From positions 11,994,125 to 12,058,124 of the forward strand of contig OZ024856.1 of assembly GCA_964017155.1 (NCBI GenBank): a stretch of DNA of 64,000 nucleotides. The letters run 5' to 3'. This document shows, in pieces, positions 52,438-64,000 of the stretch. The notes under the pieces are model-generated. The model had not been told where the DNA came from, searched no databases, and saw nothing but the letters and a program-made list of their open reading frames with translations. Both the position numbers and the translations under genes were made by a program. This DNA comes from Oasisia sp. SBJ-2009 (Eukaryota; Annelida; Polychaeta; Sabellida; Siboglinidae). The number at the start of each line of letters is the position of its first letter. The stretch's first letter is position 1.

Positions 52438-55400
52438 GTCTCCCCACCGTTCGTTCAGTATTCCCAGTGCCCAGTAATATATTTAATACATAAACCGCTT
52501 GAATAATGTTCCTGTCGGATAACATGTAGTCTTAATTTTGCTCAATTTGTGAATAGCGCCTGGTTGTAGCACAATTCTATTTAATATACGAGATTGGTCT
52601 TTGTCGTGTTTGTCTTTAGTGGCGTCTGTAGTCGTAGTTTACGGCGCGGGGCGCGACGTTGACAGATTAAGACCGCGGTGAGCAACTGTTGCCGGGGTGC
52701 CCTCAAGACAAAGGCGACGAAAAATAAAACGACACGACGCAGAAAAATTGCCGAGGAGCTCATAAAAGAGCCGGTTCAATAAACGCTTCTGGACACACTG
52801 TCTCGCCTTTTAATCGCCGCGCCAGAAATGAACAAATAATTAACTGGAAATTTACGGCCGTTGTCAGAAAGGAGCGAGAAGCCATTTAGAGATGTCAGGG
52901 GACGCTGCACTTCATCAATTGCGCGCGGCAATTACGTGGCGCGCGTCTTTCTCGAGCAATGACACTTTACATATCGACCTGTTGAGACAATGTGTTCGCC
53001 GGACAAATGATTTGCAATAGTCGGCGCGATTTATCGCGCTTGCTTAGACACGCGCCACGTGCCAGCGGCGCGGGCAAGTCGAGTCGGTCGACCGTCGCTG
53101 TCCGGGGCTCCCGAGGCCCGTCAAACCGGAGCGCTTCGGCAGCTGACGCCGCCACGACAGCGGTACTTTCACCGACCAGCGCCACTTCAAACACGACCGT
53201 TTAGGCGTAATGTGCTAACGTCATTAATGCAAACTGTCGTGTCGCGGGTGGTAACGATTTTTATGTTAAGCGACGATATCGATTTCGTTAATTTTAGTGA
53301 AATTGATCAAATGTGTGAGCGAATAGTAGAGTCTATGTAAACTAGTTGGCTGATGTGTGTGTTCTTGCTGTGAATTTTATAAAGACAGAATATAATATGC
53401 AATAGACTATATTATGCTGTATAGAGCTATGCTGCTATGCTTTTTTGACGTATAACAGAGGTTGGTGAGTTTAGTTGTCGCTATTGTTTGGTTTAAATGA
53501 ATTCTTTATAAGCTCATACTGCATCGAAACAGGATAATTCCCCACAAGTACATTCTTTGCTAGTTTGTCTTGCACATCTACGCATAATTTGGTTGTTATC
53601 GGCGAAAAAAGCCGATAAATGTGTTTAGACGAATCGTTATGAGCTGGCTGCCATGTAGGTGATTAAATATGCATCTCGATTACAATGAATATTCATGCAC
53701 GTGTAGTGAACCACGTAAAGATCGTTGCCGCAGTGAACACACTTGCTGATGACGTGGAACATGCATTTTCTTCTTTAACCATAAACACCGAAGTTTGGCG
53801 GACATAGCCGAATATTTACGATCCTCCCATATACGGGTAACAGAGGCAGATCCAAAACTGAAAATTCCTCGTACACGGAGTTTAATTTTCGATATGTTAT
53901 CAGGGTCATTAGTGATTAATAAAACACAATTTCAATGAAATTATGTTTTATTAGAATTAAATGAAATAATTATGTGGACAGGATTAATTAAAATTTGCGA
54001 ATGTTAGAGAGTTTAACATTCTCAAAGTAACTCTTCTTAACCTATCTATAGTTTAACAGATGTCTCTTTGATAGGGTATAATCCAGATATTCGAAAGCAT
54101 TCGAATTCTAATAGTCATTCTCAAAACAACTCAAATTTCCTATAGTTGTTTGTCGCAGTTTTCGATATATCGCTGATAATCGGCTTTGTCCATAATCTGC
54201 GTAAATAATAGCAAACAACACTTTAGTATTAAAACAAACCCGCTAAGCCGATACTTTTATGTAACACATTCATGAGCATCCTGTAACGCATTCATGAAAT
54301 AAGGCGTTAGTTTTGTTTACTTTTAAGTTTCCTAATTTCTTCCTAGATTCCATGTTAACAATATCCTTTCAGTTTAGATTGTATAGTGTCACTTGTTTTC
54401 TAGGAAAATGCGCTACAACACTATACTGGAGATTAATGAACAGCGGAGCGCAGAAGTCGGTACATGAAGTTTAAATCCATGCCTCTGCGATATTGGATAC
54501 AAAGGAACGCCCAATTATCCATTGCATCCATCTCCAGCATGTTCGTTCGTTTGTTCGTCAACTTTGATCCAAGCAGCGTCCAACAGTTCCTGACGCCTCG
54601 ACCACCAGGTCGCTCTACGAAGTATTGAGACGTGGGATTCCGACGACCGAATCGCATTACACGCACACCGCGGGATTCCGGCAATGGATGTCACACATTA
54701 CTTCCCGGGCAATCGGCGTTCTCGGTGTATTTTAATGAAATAAGCATTTATCCGACTGCTAAAATGCTTTCACTTGTGTTCGCCAAAAATATACCGTACC
54801 GCCACGCGCCGCGCGTAAACCAATTTGCCTCAATTACACACTTAAAAACTGCCGAGTCCGCACGCTTTTAGCCAGGCACAAGGCCGTAATACGGTTGTGG
54901 CAAGACATGGGCCTCTAACTTACGCCCTCCGAATCTCTTGACAAACCTCGTAATATCGTGAAATTATGATTAAATCCGGCAAGGCTTTCGGCGCGTGTCC
55001 CACGATGAGACGACGCCAGCACGTTAAGCGTGTTTGCTCGCTGTAATTACAAATGTACCTTCGTCGTTAAGTCGATCCGCCCCGGGCAATCACCGGCGCA
55101 CAATCCGTCATTTACTGTCATAAGACGGGCGGATGGAGAGTGCAGAAATGATATCAGTGCCTGATTGCGATATTGGTGCTAATTATCTGTTTCGGCGACA
55201 ACTGCCAGGAACCCGTAGATATCGGGTTACCGGCCAAAGGAAGGATGAGGAACGATAAATGTTTTGCTGTTGTTAGAAGTGACGTTATAAATGAGATAGA
55301 TTATAGATTACTACTGTTTGTTAATTTCCCGACGCCATATTCTTTGTGCACTATGTAGATGCTATGAAAGCAACATTGTCACTGAACACCCGCCTGTGTT

Positions 55401-55877
55401 CACAAACTTAATATTCGACCGCGTATCCGTATTAGCTACTGACTCTAGTTTGAATAATATTTTCGTGGCAGGAATTAGTTTTCTAAGTACACGACAACGA
55501 ATCACAACACGGTTATTAGTATTTGCGAGTATGAACAAAGCCTACCTAATTGTAATTGTTGGTACATGAATATTTGGATTGATTACACCCAGGGTTGTTG
55601 TTCCTGTATGTCTTGCAATGTGTTGTTTATGTATAGGTGTATTTCCCAGAATTACACTACCTCTAAGCATAATAATTATCATGCAGTATCGAATACTAAC
55701 AATGCACTTTCAACGGTCCTTTCAAATGCATACTATAATTACTACTTCCACCCTTGATATAACTGTATCAATGGACTGGAGAATGTAGGTCATACAGGGA
55801 TGGGAACGTGTTTATCAAGGTGTATGCAGTATGTCATTAAAGCTTACATATGCTAAAATGAGATGCCTTAATTCGTC

Positions 55878-55894
55878 TATATACATGTATATTC

Positions 55895-55945
<51 letters not shown>

Positions 55946-55957
55946 ATTTACACGAAT

Positions 55958-55970
<13 letters not shown>
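55878..55970. repeat. (TA)n flanked by a perfect 22-nt inverted repeat
   Basis: The left arm at 55878-55899 (contains ACATGTATATTCGTG) is the exact reverse complement of 55949-55970; 49 nt of TA-rich sequence separates them. More (TA)n follows to about 56002. Confidence 0.92.
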
Positions 55971-56004
<34 letters not shown>

Positions 56005-56020
56005 ACTGAACATTCAGTTC

Positions 56021-56050
56021 CTGAAGAAGGCCGCCGATGGTGGTCGAAAC
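56021..56050 (+). other. Penelope-terminus / hammerhead-like motif, fossil
   Basis: CTGAAGA (56021-56027) fits the hammerhead core CUGANGA. Then comes a 7-bp stem, GGCCGCC (56029-56035) with GGTGGTC (56039-56045), G-U pairs included, and then GAAAC (56046-56050), fitting the GAAA box. An extra A at 56028 opposite C45 disrupts the first stem pair of a canonical hammerhead, and no clear cleavage arm is seen. Similar motifs occur at ends of Penelope-like retroelements. Probably a relic. Confidence 0.35.
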
Positions 56051-56518
56051 GTAGAAGTAAGTCGAATTGCTAGTTTTGTAATTATGAAATCTGTAACTTG
56101 CGTTTCGACAGTAGGCCCTATAGTTGGAAACATCCATATGCTCATGAACATAATGTTTCAAATATTATATGAAATCTACTGGTTTGTAGCACAATAGTGT
56201 TTGAGTTATTAAAATTATTAAAACATTATTGTATGAATCTTTGTAGTATCGTGGTTGTCAAAAAAAAAATCACGATTAACCGTGCATACAGTAATTTACT
56301 ATCACTTGTTTTCTGTATTTAAAAAACACGGTTTTAGGGTGAAAATATTCCCAAATGCCTGCAGGTATAGCTATGGGGTCGCTTTATTAACTTCACATTT
56401 AATGAAGTGTTATAACGTTTTCGTATAGGGAGAAGTTCTCTGATGTAAATTTCCCGTTTTATATAACATCTGACTATAAAATAGATAACATAAATATTAC
56501 TTTATATATACCTGTAAA

Positions 56519-56562
56519 CATCACACAATTAAGATAATTGAGACATCTTAATCATTTATACG
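56519..56562. repeat. 44-bp hairpin motif, copy 2
   Basis: Same core as 50482-50525 with four or five differences (loop GAGAC instead of GGGGT; ATCTTAATC arm). Confidence 0.8.
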
Positions 56563-59390
56563 TAACCCAGAGTCGGTCTATACTGCCCTCTTCCATAAAT
56601 ATTGAACGATTGGTCGAAGTGTCAACGTACGTATATGAGTGTGTGGATCACTCAGGTACGTGGGCACCAGTATAGGCATCGCGTTACATTCACTATCAAC
56701 TGCTATCGATAATACATACTTAATCCACAATCGTTTGTTGTGTACACATTCGGTGGAATAAATCCTCATTGGTTACAAACCGTGTATTATATGACGCAGT
56801 GAATACATTGCTATTTGCGTATCAGATGCATCAGTGTGAATATCCAAACAATCTAACCATGGAATGTCCGTATAATTTGCGTGTTTTGCTGTAACACTAA
56901 CACGACGGAGTGACGGCTGCGTCGTTACCCAGTCGTTCCGTCGTGTCAAACTGTGTCCCGAGTCTTGTAACAACTTTCCACGCATGCACTTGGGGTATAT
57001 GTGTTACCGTCGCCCGATTCCGTGAAAATTCTACATAATATTCCATCAAGTATAGTCAGAATATCACTGACATAGTAAACTGCATTACTACGAAAAACGT
57101 ATGAAATATTTTAATTTTATGAGTTTAACTGACACAAAAACCATTAATAGAAAACCAACACGCTACAATGCCATGTGACATTTCTAGTGTAGGCGTAATA
57201 CAAAGTTCTTGATATGCTACGTATCAGAAACCGTGGTTGTGGTTGAAAACCGACGATAGTGGTCGTGACATGACGGTCGCCGTAAATAAATAAGTTAACT
57301 ATAATTGTATCCGTGGTTAGTCTACACGAATGCCAGTCACGATGTCGTCGAGTGGTTTTCACGCAACAAGAGATTGTCGCATGTTTATCGCGTCTCCTAT
57401 CGACAGCTAATTTGTGTCGCCGATGACAAGTAAGCTGTAGTTACTACATTAACTATTTACTCACACCACTTTATAGCTGATTACCTGGCCTTTTCCTGTC
57501 GCAAATGGTTTCTATTCATGCGGGCCCCATTCAGCAATCGTCGCTATCTGTCCAGCGTCCGCATAGACAGTCATCCCGTCCATATATCACACGCTGTGTG
57601 GAATTAAATATTGATAACGCGTCAATTCTCGGCGGACACCCACCACTAAGACAGTGGTCGAGTCTTTCGCGTCATGTTACCTGTGGCATTATTCCGCAAA
57701 TTTACGCATGGCTTGAGAGATATTAAGTGGCCTATTGTCCCTACGAATACCTCCCTGGTGACTTTCGTGTTTACGGCTACCTTAAGTGAATTGTGTCGTT
57801 ATTTATTCATCAGCGTCTCTATTGGCTGACCTTTATAAAATGGAAAAGCACAATAGAAAGAGACATCTACTGTTTATCTGACAGATGCCAGCGACGATAT
57901 CCTTGGACAATGGTCGCATGTCGCACAGACTGTCGGCGCCAGTGTCGTTAAGAAAAACACTTGTCGTGCCACTCGATACGACGCTTATATGCGCGTGTGC
58001 GTGCGTGCATGCGTGCCGGTGTGTATGTTCGTTTTTACCTGTGGCGTCGAGCGGTATTACACTAACAAAACGAGCCAATCTTGACGGTGGCGTGAGATCG
58101 GCTTGACCGATGTGCTATTTGCTCACTGCTGTATTTCAAAGTGAACATCTCGGATCAAATAACCTCGCTAAAAGCACCACCAGGTAGCACGGTCTACGCC
58201 GACGTTCCCACGATAAAAAGTTGTTCCGGGCTACATCCTTCTGAACGTGCGGACCAGTTAAATGGTTAACTGGGAACCATTCCGATTTATGATATTTATA
58301 CTATTAATTAATTATTATTAAACAAATATGACGTGAATTGTGACCATAAACTGATAATTAAAAATATAAAATACATTATGATACATGGCCCGGATGACCT
58401 GTGAAAGTATTTAACAGTTAATTAACTTCGCGACATCACGGCAACAAACCGCCACTAATCACACGGATGTAATCCGCGAAATTTCATTTAAATTTAAAGA
58501 AAGATTTAGCAATCACGAAATATTGACGAATACTGCCATCGACATGTGAATCTGCAAAGTTACTCATTTAAATAAACAAATAAGTGCACTTAATTATTTA
58601 GATATCGTTTGTTTGGTAATTATACGATTGACTGACCCCGCGGGACTTACTGGAAAGAAAACAGATGTCACACAGATCGGCACAAACTGCTGTATGTATG
58701 CTTGCGTACGTACGTGTGTATGCATGGATGTTATCGTAAACACAAAGTTAGTATTTACAGGACTTTATATTCCCCTTATTCATTCCCGTTTATGAAAATT
58801 ACATGATATCATTGTTTAGAATTATATAGCATATATTCACGTGTTGCATTTATCTTAGGTCCACAATGATACATATAAGTATTTCATATGTTAATCACAA
58901 TTGGTATGCACATATTTAAGCAAATACAAATAACAATTATCATTATTGTTATCATTATTATTACTACATCTGACCTAAGAACTTGTCCCGTTAAAACGGC
59001 TATATACGTAGATCGACGTGGCTATTTACGAAGCGAGTACATGCCAACTGGGCAAACCGTCGAATGTGATTCCCCCGACTAGCGCGTCTATAAGCCGATA
59101 TCATGATTAACTGTGATAAGGATACGGCCACTAAGCTCTCAGAAAATGGAAGAAATAATTCCATAATCCAGCGTCTAGCATGTGATCTTGTCTTATTACT
59201 CAAGGAATTATGCGCTAAATTAGAATGATGTAAGAACGGCCGTGACTGCGCGCGGCTTGCGACGCCGTTATGATAGCCATTGCATATTACTTCATGAATA
59301 CGTAGATGTAGTTATGATTCCGTCCCTCGGCGCACGGCCGCTTTGCCGGACGATACCGCTGTGTCATTGGGGGAGACGGCCCAATACCTC

Positions 59391-59413
59391 TCTCTCTCCC
59401 TCTTCTCTCTCTT

Positions 59414-59449
<36 letters not shown>

Positions 59450-59519
59450 CTCTCTCACTCTTCTTCTCTTCTCTGTGTCCCCCTCTCCCTCTTTCACTCC
59501 CACTCTCCCCTCTCCCTCA
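59391..59519 (+). repeat. (CT)n-rich polypyrimidine tract
   Basis: CT and CCCTCT runs, nearly pure pyrimidine on the plus strand. Confidence 0.95.
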
Positions 59520-60367
59520 AAGCAGGTTTTAATGTTATGATTAAAACGAACAATGAAGTCATTTGAATCTTTGAATAATTTTGCATCGGTGCACTAAACT
59601 GTTACCCGGCCCACTGGGAAATATATTTTAAAATATCTTTCACAATATAATAATATTAAACATAAATTAATTGATGCCCTGTTTGAAATTCGTCAAAACA
59701 GTCTAGCTGTGTGTTATTGTTATCGGAGAATGTATATAATATTTACTGTAGGCCCTATACTGTTTACTCCGCAAGATCGAGACAGCTGCGTCACTTTGAA
59801 ACATTCCGTCAAATTGCATGTGTTGATAAATAAATGGTTAGCGATTGCCTTCAGTTGGAAAAGTTCATAAGCTATCAACTCACTAAAACACTTTGTTGAC
59901 AAGAAATTACTACATAATTTACGCAAGACAATCTTTCGTTCTTTCTAACGGATCTTTGTCCCGCTGTGTGTGCTTGTATGTTGGACGAATCCAACAGCTT
60001 GTCTTTCCCCGTCTATGGACTATGGTGAATATTTTTGTTCCCGGGAGGAAGGCGTCGTACCCAAGAGAACTACACCGATGTATCAGGGCACGGGTGGAAT
60101 CAGACGCCGAACATAGATATCGGTCTAACTGTATCGATACTATCATTTAGACAATTCCGAACTATGCCAACGAAATACATTATAATTACGCCGACCATCC
60201 CCGAGAGGTGGCGCTTATGTACGTAGTATTCACTAGAGATGATTCTCGGTGAAATGTCATTTATATTTCGAAATCATGGTATTGGTAATAGTCATATAAA
60301 AACAACGTTAATAGTGTTCCAATTAATGTTTTGTTCTAAATGATTTTACGTTATCATTATGTGTTTA

Positions 60368-60369
<2 letters not shown>

Positions 60370-60425
<56 letters not shown>
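60370..60425. repeat. (TA)n microsatellite
   Basis: About 28 uninterrupted units. A shorter (TA)n lies at 60919-60939. Confidence 0.97.
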
Positions 60426-60428
<3 letters not shown>

Positions 60429-61184
60429 TTGTTATATACACAAAGTCCTCCCTAAGATTTTTCGTATAATATAAATTTAATTTAAGGTTTTTTGCTGAGC
60501 ATTATGTTGAATAGTACTAAAAGAAGGTCCAGCTTAATAACATAATACTTTTATATCTAACTGTTTTCTGTAAAATACATGCTGTTAGGATTACTGGATT
60601 TGACCTTCAAACAATACATTATAAGTTCATTAACGTGAACCGTAATATTACCATATCACCCATGCTCACTTACTGGACAATATGTACACGTTCGTGTAAT
60701 TTTTTTTTAATGTTTAGCAAACCCCAGTGAATGAAATGACGCCACCGTTTGCTGCATTATTCAAATGTTTTGTTTGGCTAAACTATGTGTAAATCCTCGC
60801 TATCGCCAAACAGAGTCGGCGTAAATACGCCTATTGTGATTAGTGATTAGTAATTAACACCACTCAGCGCGAACGTCAACAATGTGACTGTCAATGTCAA
60901 GAGCAAATGTACGCAGATTATATATATATATATATATATCATAACCGGATTCGGGTTACTCTTTCAAAACCGTTGTCGAATCCCTTCAAACATTTCCGAA
61001 TTCCACCCACTTTTTTCTATTCCTTTGCTCACCAGAGAAAAGAAAGTACATATGTTAATAACATCAATTTCTTCGGCCGGGTAACGAAAGTACCCACCGA
61101 GACTCTTAGAGTTTCACCACGGATACGCCACCCAGCTATACGTGGACATACGACATGGGGGAAAGTAGAGTTGACTGAACTGAC

Positions 61185-61339
61185 CTGAAGTTGCTGAACC
61201 ACTTGATGAGCTGCGCCGTGTTGTTCTTGTTGAACTTGACGTCGGGGAAGTACATCTTGAGGATGGACGAGCTCGGGTAGCGCACGTAGAAGAACATCAG
61301 CTTCGCCTTGCGCAGGTGCATCGGCGTCAGAGTGCTGGT
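61185..61339 (-). CDS. prospero: prospero homolog, homeodomain exon (internal)
   Basis: Encodes the N-terminal and central part of the divergent homeodomain. From the Met codon at 61321-61319 it reads [11 protein letters not shown], then RYPSS, then [20 protein letters not shown] and ends WFSNF plus AG, the first two bases of an arginine codon. WFSNFR is the WFxNxR signature of homeodomain helix 3. Six further in-frame residues (TSTLTP) precede the Met and match the family. The donor at 61184-61183 reads CAG|GTCAGT. The upstream boundary is uncertain: in-frame starts at 61339 (after AC), 61337 (after AC) or 61334 (after CAG) are all possible, and the frame is open back to a TAG at 61366-61364. 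I chose 61339 because a U12-type branch-point-like motif lies 10 nt before it. The listed Met is internal, not the protein start. Confidence 0.93.
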
Positions 61340-61357
61340 GTGGACACCGTCAAGGGG
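61338..61357 (-). promoter_or_regulatory. candidate U12-type branch point and AC 3' splice site
   Basis: On the minus strand CCCCTTGAC (61357-61349) matches 7 of 9 positions of the U12 branch-point consensus TTCCTTRAY, including the core CCTTGAC. The branch A (61350) is 10 nt from an AC ending at 61340, and 12 nt from an AC ending at 61338. U12 introns characteristically have such a short spacing and may end in AC. The usual long pyrimidine tract of a U2 acceptor is absent. The donor is outside the window, so the class cannot be confirmed here. Confidence 0.5.
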
Positions 61358-61410
61358 CGTACTCTAGTATGTGTGCATGGGTATATTTATATTTATTATA
61401 TTTATATTTT

Positions 61411-61482
61411 AGTCATAGTCATAGTCATAGTCATAGTCATAGTCATAGTCATAGTCATAGTCATAGTCATAGTCATAGTCAT
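61411..61482 (+). repeat. (AGTCAT)n hexanucleotide repeat
   Basis: Twelve perfect 6-bp units, only about 75 bp upstream of the homeodomain exon in gene orientation. Confidence 0.97.
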
Positions 61483-61570
61483 ATTTATATAAGAGGGACG
61501 TTCCACGTTCATCTGATAGTTTCGATTTAGCAGTAAGAGTTCTATCTCTGAATAAATCGATGAAACAATC

Positions 61571-61887
<317 letters not shown>

Positions 61888-62772
61888 TTGTATTCGCGTA
61901 TGGAAAACATGACATATTGTCTAATGGCGACTGTCACTAGACCGACGAAGACAAATACACACTGACGCTGTGTAAAGCCACTCTCATCCGAATCTTATCA
62001 AGAGGTGATAAGTCAGGCTAACAAAGCTGCCAATTACGCTTGTTTAGACTTGTAGCCAGCTGATACAGACGCATGGATTTGCTGATTGTAATGCGTAAGA
62101 ATGTTTGTTTTCCTAACGGAATCAGCGCACAATTAAGCGGCCATCTGCTGATAATGATATTATCATAGCGCGCCATAAGACACGAGGCAAACTTGGACGC
62201 GTGGCGTCGTGTCGAAACCGGTGCACAAACATTGTGTTTCGGTCGCCTCTCGCAATCGGCGACACCCACATCCACGATAATAGCAGGGACGTTGTCAAAA
62301 CCACCCGTTTGACACGGTCTGTCTTCCGGCGAGTGTCTGCTTGTCAAAATAACGTTCGGTGTTATCCGTACATTTACATATTCCTTATCGATTCGTCGCA
62401 CCGAATTTACAGCCAATCAGCCAGAGACAGATCCATTGTTATGCACAGAGCGTTACAACACTAGCAATTCTGAAGACGACTTTATTTGTTGTATCCTGTG
62501 TTGGTTCCATTGTATATTACATGTTGCTGACAGAGCACTAGTTATTGTCCTATGACTCGCAGACAGATATTTTATCATCAGTATGTAATCCTGTATATAT
62601 ATGCATTATATGGGTTACCGAACATCTTGTAACGATTTAGACATTGTCGCTTTGAAGGTTACAATATATACATATATGTAAATATATGTATATATTCAAT
62701 GTATGCTCACTCAATGTATCAAACATCTTGTAACGATAAAGACGTCAATATAGACCCAATTCGCACTGCTGT

Positions 62773-63290
<518 letters not shown>

Positions 63291-63695
63291 GCGAACTGGA
63301 GGAGATATTTTATATTGGATTTATTGAAATATTGTTATTGTCTGGATGTTGACGGTCGATAATCGCGCTGGTTCATATTTATAGTCCGATACAAAGGCGG
63401 TAGTTATATAACCGTATCGCAGTAGTATTGGAATAGTAAATTATTAGAGGTATCGCAGTACTATTTAGCAGTAGTTAACTAATTCTCAGTAGTTACCCCT
63501 AGTGCTCAATAGGATAAACTGAATTTGCCAATACTTCGTGAGAAACAAACAGCCCGTGTATCGATGACTGGGAAGTCCAAACAAGTGCACGCCCAGCGTC
63601 TGCCAGCGATCCGGCTCTTCAGGGGCAATTTAGAAGCAGTCGCCATCTGCACCCGAGCGCCAGTTGTGTTGACGTTGCCGCGTGGAAAAACAAGA

Positions 63696-63771
63696 AAAAC
63701 ACGACAAGGAATGATGATGATGGGAGGCTGATAAAACACGACAAGGAATGATGATGGGGAGGCTGATAAAA
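63696..63771 (+). repeat. 37-bp tandem duplication
   Basis: AAAACACGACAAGGAATGAT starts at 63696 and 63733; each copy runs on to GGGAGGCTGATAAAA or GGGGAGGCTGATAAAA. Confidence 0.95.
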
Positions 63772-64000
63772 GTTGCACGGGGAGACAGCCCAACGACGCT
63801 ACCCTAGCCGACGGGTCAGCGGGTAATGGGAGCAATTACCATCAGTGGCTGGCACGGCTCTGTCTCCCTTCACAGATGAGTAACTGCGCCTTGTTCCGTG
63901 CTGTCTGCCTGCCAACAATGACTCTTTGGACGACCGAAACACATTTGATTCCCTTACCGATCTTTATTATTATTAGTTACGTCTAAGTCTCAATACCGTC

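Noticed and set aside
63506..63835. 109-codon minus-strand frame considered as an upstream prospero exon
   Set aside because: No similarity to the family's N-terminal motifs, and it includes a local 37-bp tandem duplication.

Overview
The window is animal nuclear DNA: large introns with GT-AG splice sites, long dinucleotide microsatellites, minisatellites, a non-LTR retrotransposon and decayed DNA transposons, with no operons or dense coding. The one cellular gene I can identify is on the minus strand. Three exons (61339-61185, 46930-46786, 36574-36386) join in phase into about 162 residues that end in a stop codon and match the C-terminal homeo-Prospero domain of Prospero/PROX1 transcription factors. 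The exact residues suggest a protostome, most likely a lophotrochozoan such as a mollusc; the species is inference only. The long N-terminal exons are not visible and should lie beyond position 64000.

Layout. 1-33 kb is the 3' flank of the gene. It is AT-rich and mostly CpG-poor, with microsatellites, two unrelated 29-bp minisatellites (17565-18407 and 24830-25625), local duplications, MITE-like fossils (4176-4425, 9531-9825, 29331-29545) and a 5'-truncated CR1/jockey-type LINE with an open reverse-transcriptase frame (30339-32658). Against this background stand short CpG-rich, high-complexity patches (about 5.4, 6.6, 7.6, 13.3, 17.1, 19.5-20.3, 22.7, 27.1 and 28.9 kb). These are candidate cis-regulatory elements. 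From about 33 kb to the end the background becomes CpG-replete, and this domain coincides with the prospero gene and its 3' end. Introns of 10.2 and 14.3 kb hold many long (TA)n tracts, a (GT)n-(TA)n-(CA)n block and more CpG-rich patches.

The most interesting signals are in the splicing of the homeodomain. First, the 3' splice site of the exon starting at 46930 is duplicated exactly 66 nt upstream (22 of 24 bases identical). The 66 nt between the two sites are open in frame, so a second acceptor could insert 22 residues directly after the WFSNFR recognition-helix motif. Second, the homeodomain exon at 61339 is preceded by a U12-type branch-point-like motif and AC dinucleotides at the right distance, as expected of an AT-AC minor intron. 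Drosophila prospero is known for a U2/U12 twintron in its homeodomain-coding region. Both observations need transcript evidence.
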